From contig NZ_JAKNRW010000016.1 in the NCBI RefSeq assembly GCF_023072615.1, positions 46,171-110,170 of the forward strand: a DNA stretch of 64,000 nucleotides, written 5' to 3'. Under the pieces are notes generated by a model, which searched no databases, had not been told where the DNA came from, and was given only the letters and a program-made list of their open reading frames with translations. The DNA is from Pseudomonas violetae. Lineage in GTDB: Bacteria; Pseudomonadota; Gammaproteobacteria; Pseudomonadales; Pseudomonadaceae. The position numbers and the translations under genes are program-made. Below are positions 7,536-16,603 of this stretch, piece by piece. Positions within the stretch are counted from its first letter, which is position 1. Every line of letters starts with the position of its first letter.

Positions 7536-10500
7536 ATGCAATGGATTTTCATGCTCATAGGGCTGGTGCTCGGCTGGGTGCTCGACGAGTCGTTCGGCGA
7601 TGCGCTGTTGGGCGCGTTGCTCGGCCTGGGTGTCGGTCAGGCCATTCGCATCAGCCGCCTGGACTCGCAAGCCGCCGCGCAACAGTTGCTGCTACAGAAG
7701 GCGCAAGTCGACCTGATGGCGCTGCAGCAACGCCTGGCCTCGCTCGAAACCTCGGGCACCAAGGCACCGCAGGCAGCTGAGCCTGCTCCTGATTTCATTC
7801 TTGACGATATCCCTGTTGAAGCACCGGAACTTGTCTGGGAGCTTCCACCCGAACTCGAACCAGTTACCGCCGCCTCGGAAGCCAGTCGCTCGCCGCCTGT
7901 CGATGCCTGGAGGGCCGAACCGGTCATCGGCGAACCCCTGGAACCGGCGATTCCACGCGGTCCCAATTTCATCGAACGGGCGATCGATGGCGCCCGTGCC
8001 TGGTTATTCGGCGGCAACACCGTGTTGCGAGTCGGCGTGGTGCTGTTGTTCCTCGGGCTGGCGTTCCTGCTGCGGTACGCCACTGAAGGCATGGTGGTGC
8101 CTATCGAGCTGCGGTACGCCGGGGTGGCAGCGGCTGCGTTGGGCCTGCTGGGCCTCGGTTGGTGGCTGCGCAACCGCAACAATGACTACGCGCTGATTTT
8201 GCAAGGTGCCGGGATCGGGGTGCTGTACCTCACCGTGTTCGCCGCGATGCGTCTGCATCCGCTGCTAGATCCGGCGGCAGCCCTGGGCTTGCTGGTGGCA
8301 GTCACGGTTTTTTCCGCCATCCTCGCCATCAAGCAGAATTCCCTGGGCCTGGCCGCCGCTGCGGCACTGGGCGGGTTTGCTGCGCCACTCCTGACCTCGA
8401 CTGGCGCTGGGAGCCACGTTGCTCTGTTCAGCTATTTCGCGCTGCTCAATGCCGGCATCCTGGCCATCGCCTGGTTCAAGGCCTGGCGGTTACTCAACGT
8501 GATCGGCTTCGTTGGCACTTTCGGCATCGGCTTCACCTGGGGCTTGCGTTCCTATACGCCGGAACTGCTGTGGAGTACCGAGCCGTTCCTGATCCTGTTC
8601 TTCCTCATGTACCTGGCCATCGGCCTGCTGTTCGCCCGACGCAAATTGCTCGAAATGAGCGACACCCCCGAGGATGACAGTCGGGAGGCACTGCTGCGTT
8701 GGTCGGCGCGCAAGGGCGATTACGTCGACGGCTCCCTGCTGTTCGGGCCGCCGCTGGTGGGCTTTGGCCTGCAGTTCGTGCTGGTCCAACATTTGGAATT
8801 GGCCGCTGCGTTCAGTGCCCTGGCATTGGGGATGATCTACATGGTCCTGGCGCGCTGGCTGATGGGAGGCCGGGCGCTGCTGTTGGCGGAAACCTGCCTG
8901 GCACTTGGCGTGATCTTCGCCAGCCTGGCGATTCCACTGGGGCTGGATGCTCGCTGGACGTCTGCGGCCTGGGCTATTGAGGGTGCTGGCATTCTCTGGC
9001 TTGGCCTGCGTCAGCAGCGAACGTTGGCCCGTGCCTTTGCCTTGCTCTTGCAGTTGGGTTCGGTGCTGATATTTTTCAGTGAGCTGCGGTTCGGTGACAG
9101 CAGCTTGCTCGAGGGCGCTGCGCTGGGCGCCTTGATGCTTGGCGTCGCGCTGTTGTTCAGCTTTCATCAATTGCGCACAGCCTCTGCTGCGCACACTTCG
9201 CCTTGGGAACGCCAGGGACTCCCGGTGCTGGCGTGCCTGGGCCTGATCTGCCTCTATCTGTTGGCGCCGCTGTTTTTCCTCGCCCAAGGCACTGCGATCA
9301 GTTGGGCGCTGGCTGGCCTGGCGACCTTGTTTGTTGGCCTGCACCTGCAGTCACGCAGCTTCCTGTACTCGGCATTTGCCGTGCAGTTGCTGGGTGGCGC
9401 CGCGTTTGCGTTATCGGGTGCGGGATTTTTCGCTCAGTTCGCCAGCGAGGGCCTGCGGCCACTGGCGCACGGTGGTTTCTGGACGCCGCTGGTTCTGGGC
9501 CTGGCGGCGTTCGTCGGGGCCTGGCGCCTGCAGTTCGGCAAACACGCTGCGGCGCTTGATGCGCTCAGCCTGAAGCGCTTGTCCGCCGTACTGCTGGTGT
9601 GGGGCGCGGGTTGGTGGGCGATCGCCTGGGGTATGGAAATCCTGCGTTTTGCGTCGGTGGACCTGCAGGCGCCGTTGTTGCTAGCCGTCCTGGCGGTGAG
9701 CGTCGCGGTGTGGACTGTGCTTGCTATGCGCCTGCAATGGACAGCGCTGGGGATGCTCTGTCTCTCGCTGATACCGGCTGCCGCCCTGGTTCTGCTGGGC
9801 GCTTTGCATGGGCGTTTTCACCCGGCGGCCGATTTTGGCTGGCTGGTGTGGGTCGCGGTGTTCGCCGTGCATTTCATCTCACTGCGGCGACTGGCTGCGC
9901 GGGTGCCCGAGCGCGCACTGAGCATCGCCCATGTGCTCGGTTGCTGGCTGCTGATCGGCGTGCTGGCCCTGGAGCTGCGTTACACCTTGCTGCTGTTGTC
10001 CGAGCAATACAACGCCTGGCGCTGGCTGGGCTGGGCGATCCTGCCGAGCGTCTACCTGGTGCTGATGGCGGCACCGCGCCGTTGGCCATGGCCGGTGGCC
10101 GCCTATCCCCGCGAGTACCGGGTCTATGCGGCCGCGCCCCTGGCGTTGCTGATGCTCGGCTGGTTCTGGCTGGCGAACCTGGTCAGCGACGGTAGCGCCG
10201 ACCCCTTGCCCTATGTGCCGCTGCTCAATCCGCTGGAGTTGGGCCTGTTGTTTGCGCTGTTCGGCGTATTCATCTGGGCGCGCAGTGCACTGGCGCAAAT
10301 GGCGATCCGCAAGAATTACTTCGACCAGGCCGCGCAATTGATCACAGGCGTCTCGCTCTTCGCCTTCTTCACCGTGTTGGTGATGCGTACCGCTCATCAT
10401 TGGGCGGGCGTGCCGTTCCAGCTGGATGCATTGCTCGGGTCGATGCTGGTGCAGGCTGGGCTGTCGATCGTCTGGACCTTGATGGCCTTGAGCTTGATGA

Positions 10501-10748
10501 TTGGTGGTCACCTGCGTCATCGTCGTGAGGTCTGGTTGATCGGCGCAGCGCTGATCGGTGTGGTGGTTGCCAAGCTGTTTTTTGTTGAGCTGAGTAACCG
10601 TGGCGGGCTGGCGCGAATTGTGTCGTTCATCGGCGTAGGGGTGTTGCTGCTGGTGGTAGGTTATTTCGCACCGTTGCCGCCTAAGCGCGCAGAAGCTGCC
10701 GCGGAGGCAGATAAACCGGCCCCGCAAACCGAAGGAGTGTCGTCTTGA
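7536..10748 (+). CDS. DUF2339 giant polytopic membrane protein
   Basis: The 1070-residue protein begins with one hydrophobic segment (residues 1-35). This is followed by a short helical stretch rich in Gln/Leu (about 40-75, possibly coiled coil) and an acidic, proline-rich linker (about 80-145). The remainder, from about residue 155, is an almost unbroken series of well over 20 predicted transmembrane helices. This architecture is that of DUF2339; no activity is established for the family that I know of. The stop codon overlaps the start of the next gene by 4 bases, so the two products are probably made in a fixed ratio and may form one complex. A role in envelope or surface-polysaccharide biology is only a guess from the partner's discoidin-like periplasmic domain. 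The ATG at 7536 is the first plausible start. Confidence 0.85.
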   Translation: MQWIFMLIGLVLGWVLDESFGDALLGALLGLGVGQAIRISRLDSQAAAQQLLLQKAQVDLMALQQRLASLETSGTKAPQAAEPAPDFILDDIPVEAPELVWELPPELEPVTAASEASRSPPVDAWRAEPVIGEPLEPAIPRGPNFIERAIDGARAWLFGGNTVLRVGVVLLFLGLAFLLRYATEGMVVPIELRYAGVAAAALGLLGLGWWLRNRNNDYALILQGAGIGVLYLTVFAAMRLHPLLDPAAALGLLVAVTVFSAILAIKQNSLGLAAAAALGGFAAPLLTSTGAGSHVALFSYFALLNAGILAIAWFKAWRLLNVIGFVGTFGIGFTWGLRSYTPELLWSTEPFLILFFLMYLAIGLLFARRKLLEMSDTPEDDSREALLRWSARKGDYVDGSLLFGPPLVGFGLQFVLVQHLELAAAFSALALGMIYMVLARWLMGGRALLLAETCLALGVIFASLAIPLGLDARWTSAAWAIEGAGILWLGLRQQRTLARAFALLLQLGSVLIFFSELRFGDSSLLEGAALGALMLGVALLFSFHQLRTASAAHTSPWERQGLPVLACLGLICLYLLAPLFFLAQGTAISWALAGLATLFVGLHLQSRSFLYSAFAVQLLGGAAFALSGAGFFAQFASEGLRPLAHGGFWTPLVLGLAAFVGAWRLQFGKHAAALDALSLKRLSAVLLVWGAGWWAIAWGMEILRFASVDLQAPLLLAVLAVSVAVWTVLAMRLQWTALGMLCLSLIPAAALVLLGALHGRFHPAADFGWLVWVAVFAVHFISLRRLAARVPERALSIAHVLGCWLLIGVLALELRYTLLLLSEQYNAWRWLGWAILPSVYLVLMAAPRRWPWPVAAYPREYRVYAAAPLALLMLGWFWLANLVSDGSADPLPYVPLLNPLELGLLFALFGVFIWARSALAQMAIRKNYFDQAAQLITGVSLFAFFTVLVMRTAHHWAGVPFQLDALLGSMLVQAGLSIVWTLMALSLMIGGHLRHRREVWLIGAALIGVVVAKLFFVELSNRGGLARIVSFIGVGVLLLVVGYFAPLPPKRAEAAAEADKPAPQTEGVSS

Positions 10749-12118
10749 GTCAGAAGTTGAGTCTGGGCTGGTTGGGCACTGTTGCGTTAGGCGTGACGCT
10801 GTCGTGCAGCGCCCAGGAAAAACCGGCGGAGTTCAGCAGCCTGGTGCCGTTGTCGATCAGCGGCGAGGGGCCTTGGTATCGCCTTGAATTACCCTTGAAC
10901 GTGCAATTGAATGCACGGCAGACCGATCTCGCCGATGTGCGGGTGTTCAATGCTGCAGGCGAGCCACAGGCCTATGCCCTGGCTCGGGAATCAGCGCCGA
11001 CCAGCGAAAAGCGTGTGCTGACCGACGTGAAATGGTTTCCGCTCTACGCCTCCGCCGATTCCACTGAGCGAGCCCCGAGCGTGAAGGTGCAATCGAGCGC
11101 TAACGGCACGCTGGTGGAAGTGCAACCGTCCAGTCAACTCGAAGTGGGCGAAGAAGTGTTGCGCGGCTGGTTGCTGGATGCCAGCGGAATCAAGGCACCC
11201 CTGCAGCAGTTAGTCCTCGACTGGACCAGCGAGCGCGACGGCTTTCAGCGTTTCACCATCGAAGCCAGCGACGACTTGCAGCATTGGCAATCCTGGGGAG
11301 AAGGGCAGGTGGCTCGCCTGACCTTTGCCGACGAACGGGTGGAGCAACATGAAGTCGGGTTGCCGGGGCAATCGGCGCGTTACTTGCGTCTGCTCTGGAG
11401 CGCCGGGCAAGCGGCGCCCATCTTGACCGCGGCGCAGCTGGAAAGCGCCAGCCGGCGCAGCCTGCCGCTGCCGCTGGTGTGGTCGCAGCCGTTGGGCGCC
11501 AGCAGCACCAAGGCCGGTGAGTACATCTGGCAGTTGCCGACGGCGCTGAACGTGGAGCGCATCCAGGTCAGCCTGGATCAGGCCAACAGCCTCGCGCCGG
11601 TGACTGTGTCCGGGCGTCGGGACAGCAGCCTGCCCTGGCAGCCGCTGAGCAGCGGTTTGCTGTACCGCCTGACCCAGAGTGGCCAGGACGTGCTGCAGAA
11701 CGAATTGCAGTTGTCGGGGCAGACCGTGCAGCAGTTGAAGCTGGTCGTCGACGAGCGGGGCGGTGGTTTGGGCGCACAGGCACCAACCCTGACATTTGCC
11801 GTGCGCGCCACGCAACTGGTGTTCCTGGCGCGCGGAGCGGGGCCTTATACCCTGGCGCTGGGGAGTGCGACGGCGAAGGCGGCGAACCTGCCGTTGTCGA
11901 CGCTGATCCCGGATTACAGCGCGCAACAGTTGGCGGCGCTGGGCAAGGCGGCGGTGGATGGCGGTGCGGTAGTGGCGCCGATGTCTACCGTCACCACTGC
12001 GGCCACGGCCGCCACCAACTGGAAGAAGTTCGGGTTGTGGGCGGTGTTGCTGTTGAGTGTGTTGTTTCTAGCGGCGATGGCATTCAGCCTGCTGCGCAAA
12101 CCGCCAACCAACTCCTGA
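10745..12118 (+). CDS. DUF3999 protein: secreted, discoidin-like, C-terminally anchored
   Basis: The 457-residue protein starts with a signal peptide (residues 1-23, ending near SCSAQ) and ends with a single transmembrane helix (about 425-445) plus a short basic tail, so the bulk faces the periplasm. About residues 155-230 read as a galactose-binding/F5-8 type C-like module: FTIEASDDLQHWQSW and ARYLRLLW are typical strand pairs. A second, weaker repeat follows. It initiates at TTG 10745 inside the DUF2339 stop codon (TTGA overlap), so translation is coupled. The family has no assigned function that I know of. Carbohydrate or peptidoglycan binding is an inference from the module type. Confidence 0.8.
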   Translation: MSQKLSLGWLGTVALGVTLSCSAQEKPAEFSSLVPLSISGEGPWYRLELPLNVQLNARQTDLADVRVFNAAGEPQAYALARESAPTSEKRVLTDVKWFPLYASADSTERAPSVKVQSSANGTLVEVQPSSQLEVGEEVLRGWLLDASGIKAPLQQLVLDWTSERDGFQRFTIEASDDLQHWQSWGEGQVARLTFADERVEQHEVGLPGQSARYLRLLWSAGQAAPILTAAQLESASRRSLPLPLVWSQPLGASSTKAGEYIWQLPTALNVERIQVSLDQANSLAPVTVSGRRDSSLPWQPLSSGLLYRLTQSGQDVLQNELQLSGQTVQQLKLVVDERGGGLGAQAPTLTFAVRATQLVFLARGAGPYTLALGSATAKAANLPLSTLIPDYSAQQLAALGKAAVDGGAVVAPMSTVTTAATAATNWKKFGLWAVLLLSVLFLAAMAFSLLRKPPTNS

Positions 12119-12141
12119 GAATGGCCGGCGCAGCACCCATG

Positions 12142-12165
12142 TGTGAGCGGGCTTGCTCGCGAAGA
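12142..12165. repeat. Single REP element
   Basis: The sequence gtgagcgggcttgctcgcga is a lone REP hairpin without an inverted partner. It lies in the gap between the DUF3999 gene and fbp. Confidence 0.6.
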
Positions 12166-12354
12166 CTGACTTTCTGGCAAAGAAATTATCTAAACTGCCA
12201 GCCTGTCCAAGCTCACATCCCCACCCGTTTCGAACTACGCTAAACACGGCGCATGAACTCTATTCAGCATCTCACGTCTGATAGGAGGAAATGCGCCCCG
12301 ACTCGCGTTAAACTGCGCGGGTTTCCAGCCCCCCCCATTCCACCGGAGCCTTCC

Positions 12355-13365
12355 ATGTCCCGCGTTACCCTGAGTCGCTATCTGATTGAGCAGACCCGTA
12401 GCAACAATACCCCTGCCGATCTGCGTTTCCTGATTGAAGTGGTGGCGCGCGCTTGTAAAGAAATCAGCCACGCCGTGTCCAAAGGCGCCCTGGGTGGTGT
12501 TCTAGGCAGCATGGGCACTGAAAACGTCCAAGGCGAAGTGCAGAAGAAACTCGACGTGATCTCCAACGAAATCCTGCTCGAAGCCAACGAATGGGGCGGT
12601 CACTTGGCCGGCATGGCGTCCGAGGAAATGGACAATGCCTACCAGATCCCGGGCAAATACCCGAAAGGCGCCTACCTGCTGGTTTTCGACCCGCTGGACG
12701 GCTCGTCGAACATCGATATCAACGCACCGGTCGGTACTATCTTCTCGGTACTGCGTTGCCCAAGCGAATACCTGAGCCAGAACGAAGCCTTGAACGAAAA
12801 GGCCTTCCTGCAGCCAGGCACCGAGCAGGTAGCTGCCGGTTACGCTATCTACGGCCCGCAAACCATGCTGGTGTTGACCCTGGGTGATGGCGTCAAGGGC
12901 TTTACCCTGGACCGTGAAATGGGCAGCTTCGTGCTGACTCACGAAGACATCAAGATTCCGGAGTCCACCCAGGAGTTCGCAATCAATGCGTCAAACCAGC
13001 GTCACTGGGAAGCTCCGGTACAGCGCTACGTCGATGAACTGCTGGCTGGTGATGAAGGCCCGCTGAAAAAGAACTACAACATGCGTTGGGTCGCCGCGAT
13101 GGTTGCTGATGTGCATCGTATCCTGACTCGTGGCGGTCTGTTCATGTACCCACGTGACAGCCGCGAGCCGTCGAAGCCGGGCAAACTGCGCTTGATGTAT
13201 GAAGCCAACCCGATGTCGTTCCTGGTAGAACAGGCCGGCGGCGCTTCCACCGATGGTCACCAGCGTATTCTCGACATTCAGCCTGAAGGCCTGCACCAGC
13301 GCGTAGCGGTTTTCCTCGGTTCGAAAGAAGAAGTCGCACGCGTCACGGCTTACCACAAGCAATAA
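12355..13365 (+). CDS. fbp: Fructose-1,6-bisphosphatase, class I
   Basis: This 336-residue enzyme hydrolyses fructose-1,6-bisphosphate to fructose-6-phosphate, an essential gluconeogenic step in pseudomonads growing on organic acids. The metal-binding signature FDPLDGSSNIDINAPVGTIF is intact at about residues 113-132, and the sugar-phosphate segment MYPRDSR...PGKLRLMYEANPMSFLVEQAGG is present. I chose ATG 12355 because MSRVTLSRYLIEQTR is the expected N terminus and ggag lies 7-10 bases upstream. An in-frame ATG at 12253 would add 34 residues that look non-coding. The next gene starts 2 bases after the stop. Confidence 0.95.
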   Translation: MSRVTLSRYLIEQTRSNNTPADLRFLIEVVARACKEISHAVSKGALGGVLGSMGTENVQGEVQKKLDVISNEILLEANEWGGHLAGMASEEMDNAYQIPGKYPKGAYLLVFDPLDGSSNIDINAPVGTIFSVLRCPSEYLSQNEALNEKAFLQPGTEQVAAGYAIYGPQTMLVLTLGDGVKGFTLDREMGSFVLTHEDIKIPESTQEFAINASNQRHWEAPVQRYVDELLAGDEGPLKKNYNMRWVAAMVADVHRILTRGGLFMYPRDSREPSKPGKLRLMYEANPMSFLVEQAGGASTDGHQRILDIQPEGLHQRVAVFLGSKEEVARVTAYHKQ

Positions 13366-13367
13366 AC

Positions 13368-13970
13368 ATGACAGCGCCTTGGCAGTCGTTGCTCGAATGG
13401 TGGTTTGGCTCAGCCCAAGCCCCCAACGATGTAGCGGTTGACAAGGGCAAGTTATGGTTCGGCAAGCACGACAGCCAGGACCTCGAGGCGCAGACGCGTT
13501 TCGGGGGCTGGGTCGAGCAGGCACTGGCCGGTGGATTGACTGACTGGGCGCAACGCCCCGACGGTTGGCTGGCTCTGGTGCTGTTGCTCGATCAGTTGCC
13601 ACGAATGATCTATCGCGACTCTCCCCAATCTTTTTCCGGTGACCTCAGGGCCCAGGCGCTGGTAGCCCAAGGCATTGCTGCGGATTTCGATCGGCAATTG
13701 CAGCCGATTCAGCGGGTTTTCATCTACTTGGTGTTTGAGCATTGCGAGAATCTGGCGGTGCAGAATGAGGCGGTTTCGCGGTACATCGATCTGGTTAACC
13801 AACAACCGGAGGGTGATCAGGCGTTGTTTACCGATTACCTGAATTACGCCGAAAAGCATCAGAAGGTGATTGCGCGGTTTGGGCGGTTTCCGCATCGCAA
13901 TGCAGTGTTGGGAAGGGATTCGACGGCTGAAGAGTTGGCGTTTCTTTCGGGGCCTGGTTCAAGGTTCTAG
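13368..13970 (+). CDS. DUF924 family protein
   Basis: The 200-residue protein is mostly alpha-helical and has the DUF924 hallmarks: an N-terminal WWFG block, a W-based motif followed by LALVLLLDQLPR, YLVFEHCENLAVQ in the middle, and a C-terminal RFGRFPHRNAVLGRDST segment. The helices are of the TPR-like kind. The function is not known. It begins 2 bases after fbp, so the two are cotranscribed and probably translationally coupled. A REP pair follows. Confidence 0.85.
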   Translation: MTAPWQSLLEWWFGSAQAPNDVAVDKGKLWFGKHDSQDLEAQTRFGGWVEQALAGGLTDWAQRPDGWLALVLLLDQLPRMIYRDSPQSFSGDLRAQALVAQGIAADFDRQLQPIQRVFIYLVFEHCENLAVQNEAVSRYIDLVNQQPEGDQALFTDYLNYAEKHQKVIARFGRFPHRNAVLGRDSTAEELAFLSGPGSRF

Positions 13971-13993
13971 ATTTTCCTTGCGGCTGATGCCGT

Positions 13994-14069
13994 CATCGCC
14001 AGCAGGCTGGCTCCCACATTGGGTTTGTGTCGTTCACAATCCCCTGTGGGAGCCAGCCTGCTGGCGATG
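13994..14069. repeat. REPIN between convergent genes
   Basis: Inverted arms catcgccagcaggctggctc (from 13994) and its complement ending at 14069 lie between the rightward DUF924 gene and the leftward chemoreceptor gene. It probably serves both as their 3' structure. The same REP family is at 39378-39442. Confidence 0.85.
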
Positions 14070-14086
14070 GGGCCAGTGAAAGCAGT

Positions 14087-15979
14087 TTAAATCCTGAAGC
14101 TACCCACCAACTGTTTAAGCCGCGCCGCCTGCTGCTCCAGATCCGAGCATGCCCGCAACGTCGACTGCAAATTCTCCACCCCTTCCTGATTCAGCATGTT
14201 GATCTCGGTAATGTCGACGTTGATCGACTCCACCACCGCCGTCTGCTCCTCGGTCGCCGTCGCCACCGACTGGTTCATGCCGTCGATTTCACCGATACGC
14301 TGAGTCACACTGCCCAGGCGCTCGCCCGCCTGGTTGGCGATGCCGACACTGCTTTCACTCTGGCGCTGGCTGTCGGTCATGGTGCTCACCGCTTCCCGGG
14401 CGCCGACTTGCAGCTCCTCGATCATCTTCTGCACTTGCTGCGCCGAGTCCTGGGTGCGGTGCGCCAGATTGCGTACCTCATCGGCGACCACAGCAAACCC
14501 ACGCCCTGCTTCACCGGCACGGGCCGCTTCGATCGCGGCATTCAGGGCCAGCAAATTAGTCTGCTGGGAGATGCTGGTGATCACTTCCAGAATCTGCCCG
14601 ATGTTCACCGTGTTGCTGTTGAGCGTTTCGATGTTGCCGCAGGAATCGCTGATCTTCGCCGACAACTGCTGCATCGCGGCGATGGTCTTGTCGACCACCT
14701 GCTGACCGTCTTCTGCCAGGGCACGGGCATCGCTCGAATGTTGCGAGGCGAGGGCGGCATTCTGGGCGATTTCCTGGGCGGCGGCCCCCAGTTCATTGAT
14801 CGCCGCGGCCACGCTGCTGGTGCGCGATGCTTGCTGGTCGGAATTAAACATCGAAGAGTTCGAAGCTGCCACTACGCGCAGGGCGACTTCGTTGACCTGG
14901 CCGGTGGCGGACGCCACTTCAGTGATTGAAGTATGAATACGTTCCACGAAGCGGTTGAAAGAAGTGCCCAGCGCGCCGAATTCATCATGGCCGTGGATGA
15001 TCAGGCGCCTGGTAAGGTCGCCTTCACCTTCGGCAATGTCATGCATTGCGCGGCCCATGGTCAGCAGCGGTTGCATCAGGAAGCTGATGAGCACGCCCAG
15101 CAGCGCAATGATGATCACCACCGCAATCACCATGGCGATGATCGCCGAGGTGCGGAATTCGCTGAGCATCGAGAACGCGGTTTCCTGGTCGAGCACCAGC
15201 GCCACGTACCAGTCCGCTGAAGGCACACCGTTGACGTGGGTGAAGGAGATGAACTGGCTTTTGCCATCGATTTCGACTTCTTTCATACCCGGGGTCACGG
15301 TTGGCGCGCCATTCGGGTAGGCGTCTGTCAGGCTCTTGAGGACAAATTTGCTGTCCGGGTGAATCAGGATCTTGCCCTCGGCGCTGACGATGAACGCATG
15401 GCCGTGGCCACCGAAGTTCAGCGAGTTGATGATTGCGCTGACGCTGGACAGATCGATGTCTGCACCGGCGACGCCGATCATCTGGCCCTGGCGCTGCACC
15501 GGAGTCGCGACCGTGATTACCAGTTTGCCCGAGGACGCAGCAATGTAGGGTTCGGTGACGACCGTCTGTTGCGCACTGTTGGCCGCTTTGTACCAGCCAC
15601 GGGCGCGGGGGTCATAGTCTGCGGCGCGATTGCCGGCCGGGACCGAGAACATCACCCCGTCATTGCCCCCGAAATAGCTCAGCTGGAAGTTGCTGGTATA
15701 GGCCGGCAGGTCGATGGCACGCCCGAGGCTGGCCGGAGCGGAGCCGTCCACCGCGATCTGCTGGGACAGCGATTGCAGCAACTGAATGCGGCTTTCCAGC
15801 CAGGTTTGTATGTTGCTGGTGGTCAGGCTGCCCAGCTCCTGCATCGACGCGTCGGTACTGCTGCGCAGGGTCTGGCGCTGGCGATAGTCGTTGAACAGGA
15901 TGAAACAGGCGAATGCGACAGCTACCACGAGGGCAGCAGCCAGCAGAATCTTGTGGCTGAACTTCATGTTTCTGGTCAT
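14087..15979 (-). CDS. Methyl-accepting chemotaxis protein with dCache (amino-acid type) sensor
   Basis: This is a transmembrane chemoreceptor. TM1 is at about residues 8-30, a periplasmic dCache domain at about 35-280, TM2 at about 285-310, then a HAMP domain and a long methylation/signalling helix with the conserved tip ...NLLALNAAIEAARAGEAGRGFAVVADEVRNLA. The sensor resembles PctA/PctC of P. aeruginosa. It contains YDPRARGWYKA, then PYIAASSGKLVIT and AGADIDL, i.e. the Tyr/Arg/Trp/Tyr...Tyr...Asp set of amino-acid-binding dCache domains. Amino acids are therefore the likely ligands. The start at 15979 gives MTRNMKFSHK; ATG 15967 (MKFSHK) is equally possible. A longer frame up to 16084 looks non-coding. 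Confidence 0.92.
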   Translation of the reverse strand: MTRNMKFSHKILLAAALVVAVAFACFILFNDYRQRQTLRSSTDASMQELGSLTTSNIQTWLESRIQLLQSLSQQIAVDGSAPASLGRAIDLPAYTSNFQLSYFGGNDGVMFSVPAGNRAADYDPRARGWYKAANSAQQTVVTEPYIAASSGKLVITVATPVQRQGQMIGVAGADIDLSSVSAIINSLNFGGHGHAFIVSAEGKILIHPDSKFVLKSLTDAYPNGAPTVTPGMKEVEIDGKSQFISFTHVNGVPSADWYVALVLDQETAFSMLSEFRTSAIIAMVIAVVIIIALLGVLISFLMQPLLTMGRAMHDIAEGEGDLTRRLIIHGHDEFGALGTSFNRFVERIHTSITEVASATGQVNEVALRVVAASNSSMFNSDQQASRTSSVAAAINELGAAAQEIAQNAALASQHSSDARALAEDGQQVVDKTIAAMQQLSAKISDSCGNIETLNSNTVNIGQILEVITSISQQTNLLALNAAIEAARAGEAGRGFAVVADEVRNLAHRTQDSAQQVQKMIEELQVGAREAVSTMTDSQRQSESSVGIANQAGERLGSVTQRIGEIDGMNQSVATATEEQTAVVESINVDITEINMLNQEGVENLQSTLRACSDLEQQAARLKQLVGSFRI

Positions 15980-16317
15980 TAAGTGAGCTACCGCGGAGGG
16001 GGCTGTTGTGATGGGGATTTGCCCGTGCGAAGGGTTTTGAAGACCGCGTGCAGTCAGTAGACCCGCGTTATCGTTGACGTCCATCGCGAGCGAGCTCGCT
16101 CCTACAGGATGTGTCGACCGTGCGGCGCCAAAGATTAGGCGTCTTGGTGTAAATTCGGTGAAATGATGGATGGCGCTGCAAAGTCACTGATTTTTCGGAA
16201 AATGGCAGACGAATGGCTCGACAAATAGCCTGCCTGCTGGGGAACCAGATTGGGGTTTTCTCTTCTAAGCTTCTGCTTGGCAGCCATGCCAACCCCCTTC
16301 GCCCCAGGAGCTACACC
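15980..16317. other. Intergenic region between divergent MCP and lipoprotein genes
   Basis: This 338-base gap must hold both divergent promoters. The one recognisable structure is a REP half-element at 16063-16106. That stretch (cgcgttatcgttgacgtcca followed by a REP hairpin) is nearly identical over 40 bases to 54750-54789. I see no convincing ORF, operator or RNA gene in the rest. Confidence 0.5.
16063..16106. repeat. REP half-element upstream of the small lipoprotein gene
   Basis: The stretch cgcgttatcgttgacgtcca plus the hairpin tcgcgagcgagctcgctcct matches 54750-54789 at nearly all of 40 bases. It is one half of a REPIN with its inner sequence but no left arm. Confidence 0.7.
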
Positions 16318-16572
16318 ATGTCGCTGCGCTCTATCGCCCTGCTTTCGTTCTGCGTGTTGTTGGCCGCATGCAGCAAGGTCAATCAGGAAAACTATTCGAA
16401 GCTGTCCACCGGCATGCCCAAGGCTGAGGTTGAATCCTTGCTGGGTAAGCCCGCCGATTGCTCCGGCGCGCTCGGCATGTCCAGTTGCACCTGGGGCGAC
16501 AAGAATAGCTTTATCAGCGTGCAGTACGCCGGTGACAAAGTGTTGATGTTTTCTGGCCAAGGCCTGAAATAA
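16318..16572 (+). CDS. Small DUF3862-type lipoprotein
   Basis: The 84-residue protein has a lipoprotein signal peptide with lipobox LLAAC (Cys about residue 18). The mature part reads YSKLSTGMPKAEVESLLGKP followed by two cysteines around CSGALGMSSCTWG. It looks like a single SmpA/BamE-type small alpha/beta domain, as in DUF3862. Its role is not known; outer-membrane localisation is inferred from the lipobox lacking Asp at +2. I chose ATG 16318 because ccaggag lies just upstream and the signal peptide starts there. A longer frame from 16213 has no signal sequence. It precedes blc by 31 bases and may be cotranscribed. Confidence 0.8.
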   Translation: MSLRSIALLSFCVLLAACSKVNQENYSKLSTGMPKAEVESLLGKPADCSGALGMSSCTWGDKNSFISVQYAGDKVLMFSGQGLK

Positions 16573-16603
16573 ACCGGGGCTTCGCGCCCACGGGAGAAAA
16601 ACA

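Noticed and set aside
12253..12354. Upstream ATG that would extend fbp by 34 residues
   Set aside because: The extension is Pro/Arg-rich and not part of FBPase; ATG 12355 has a ribosome-binding site and the standard N terminus.
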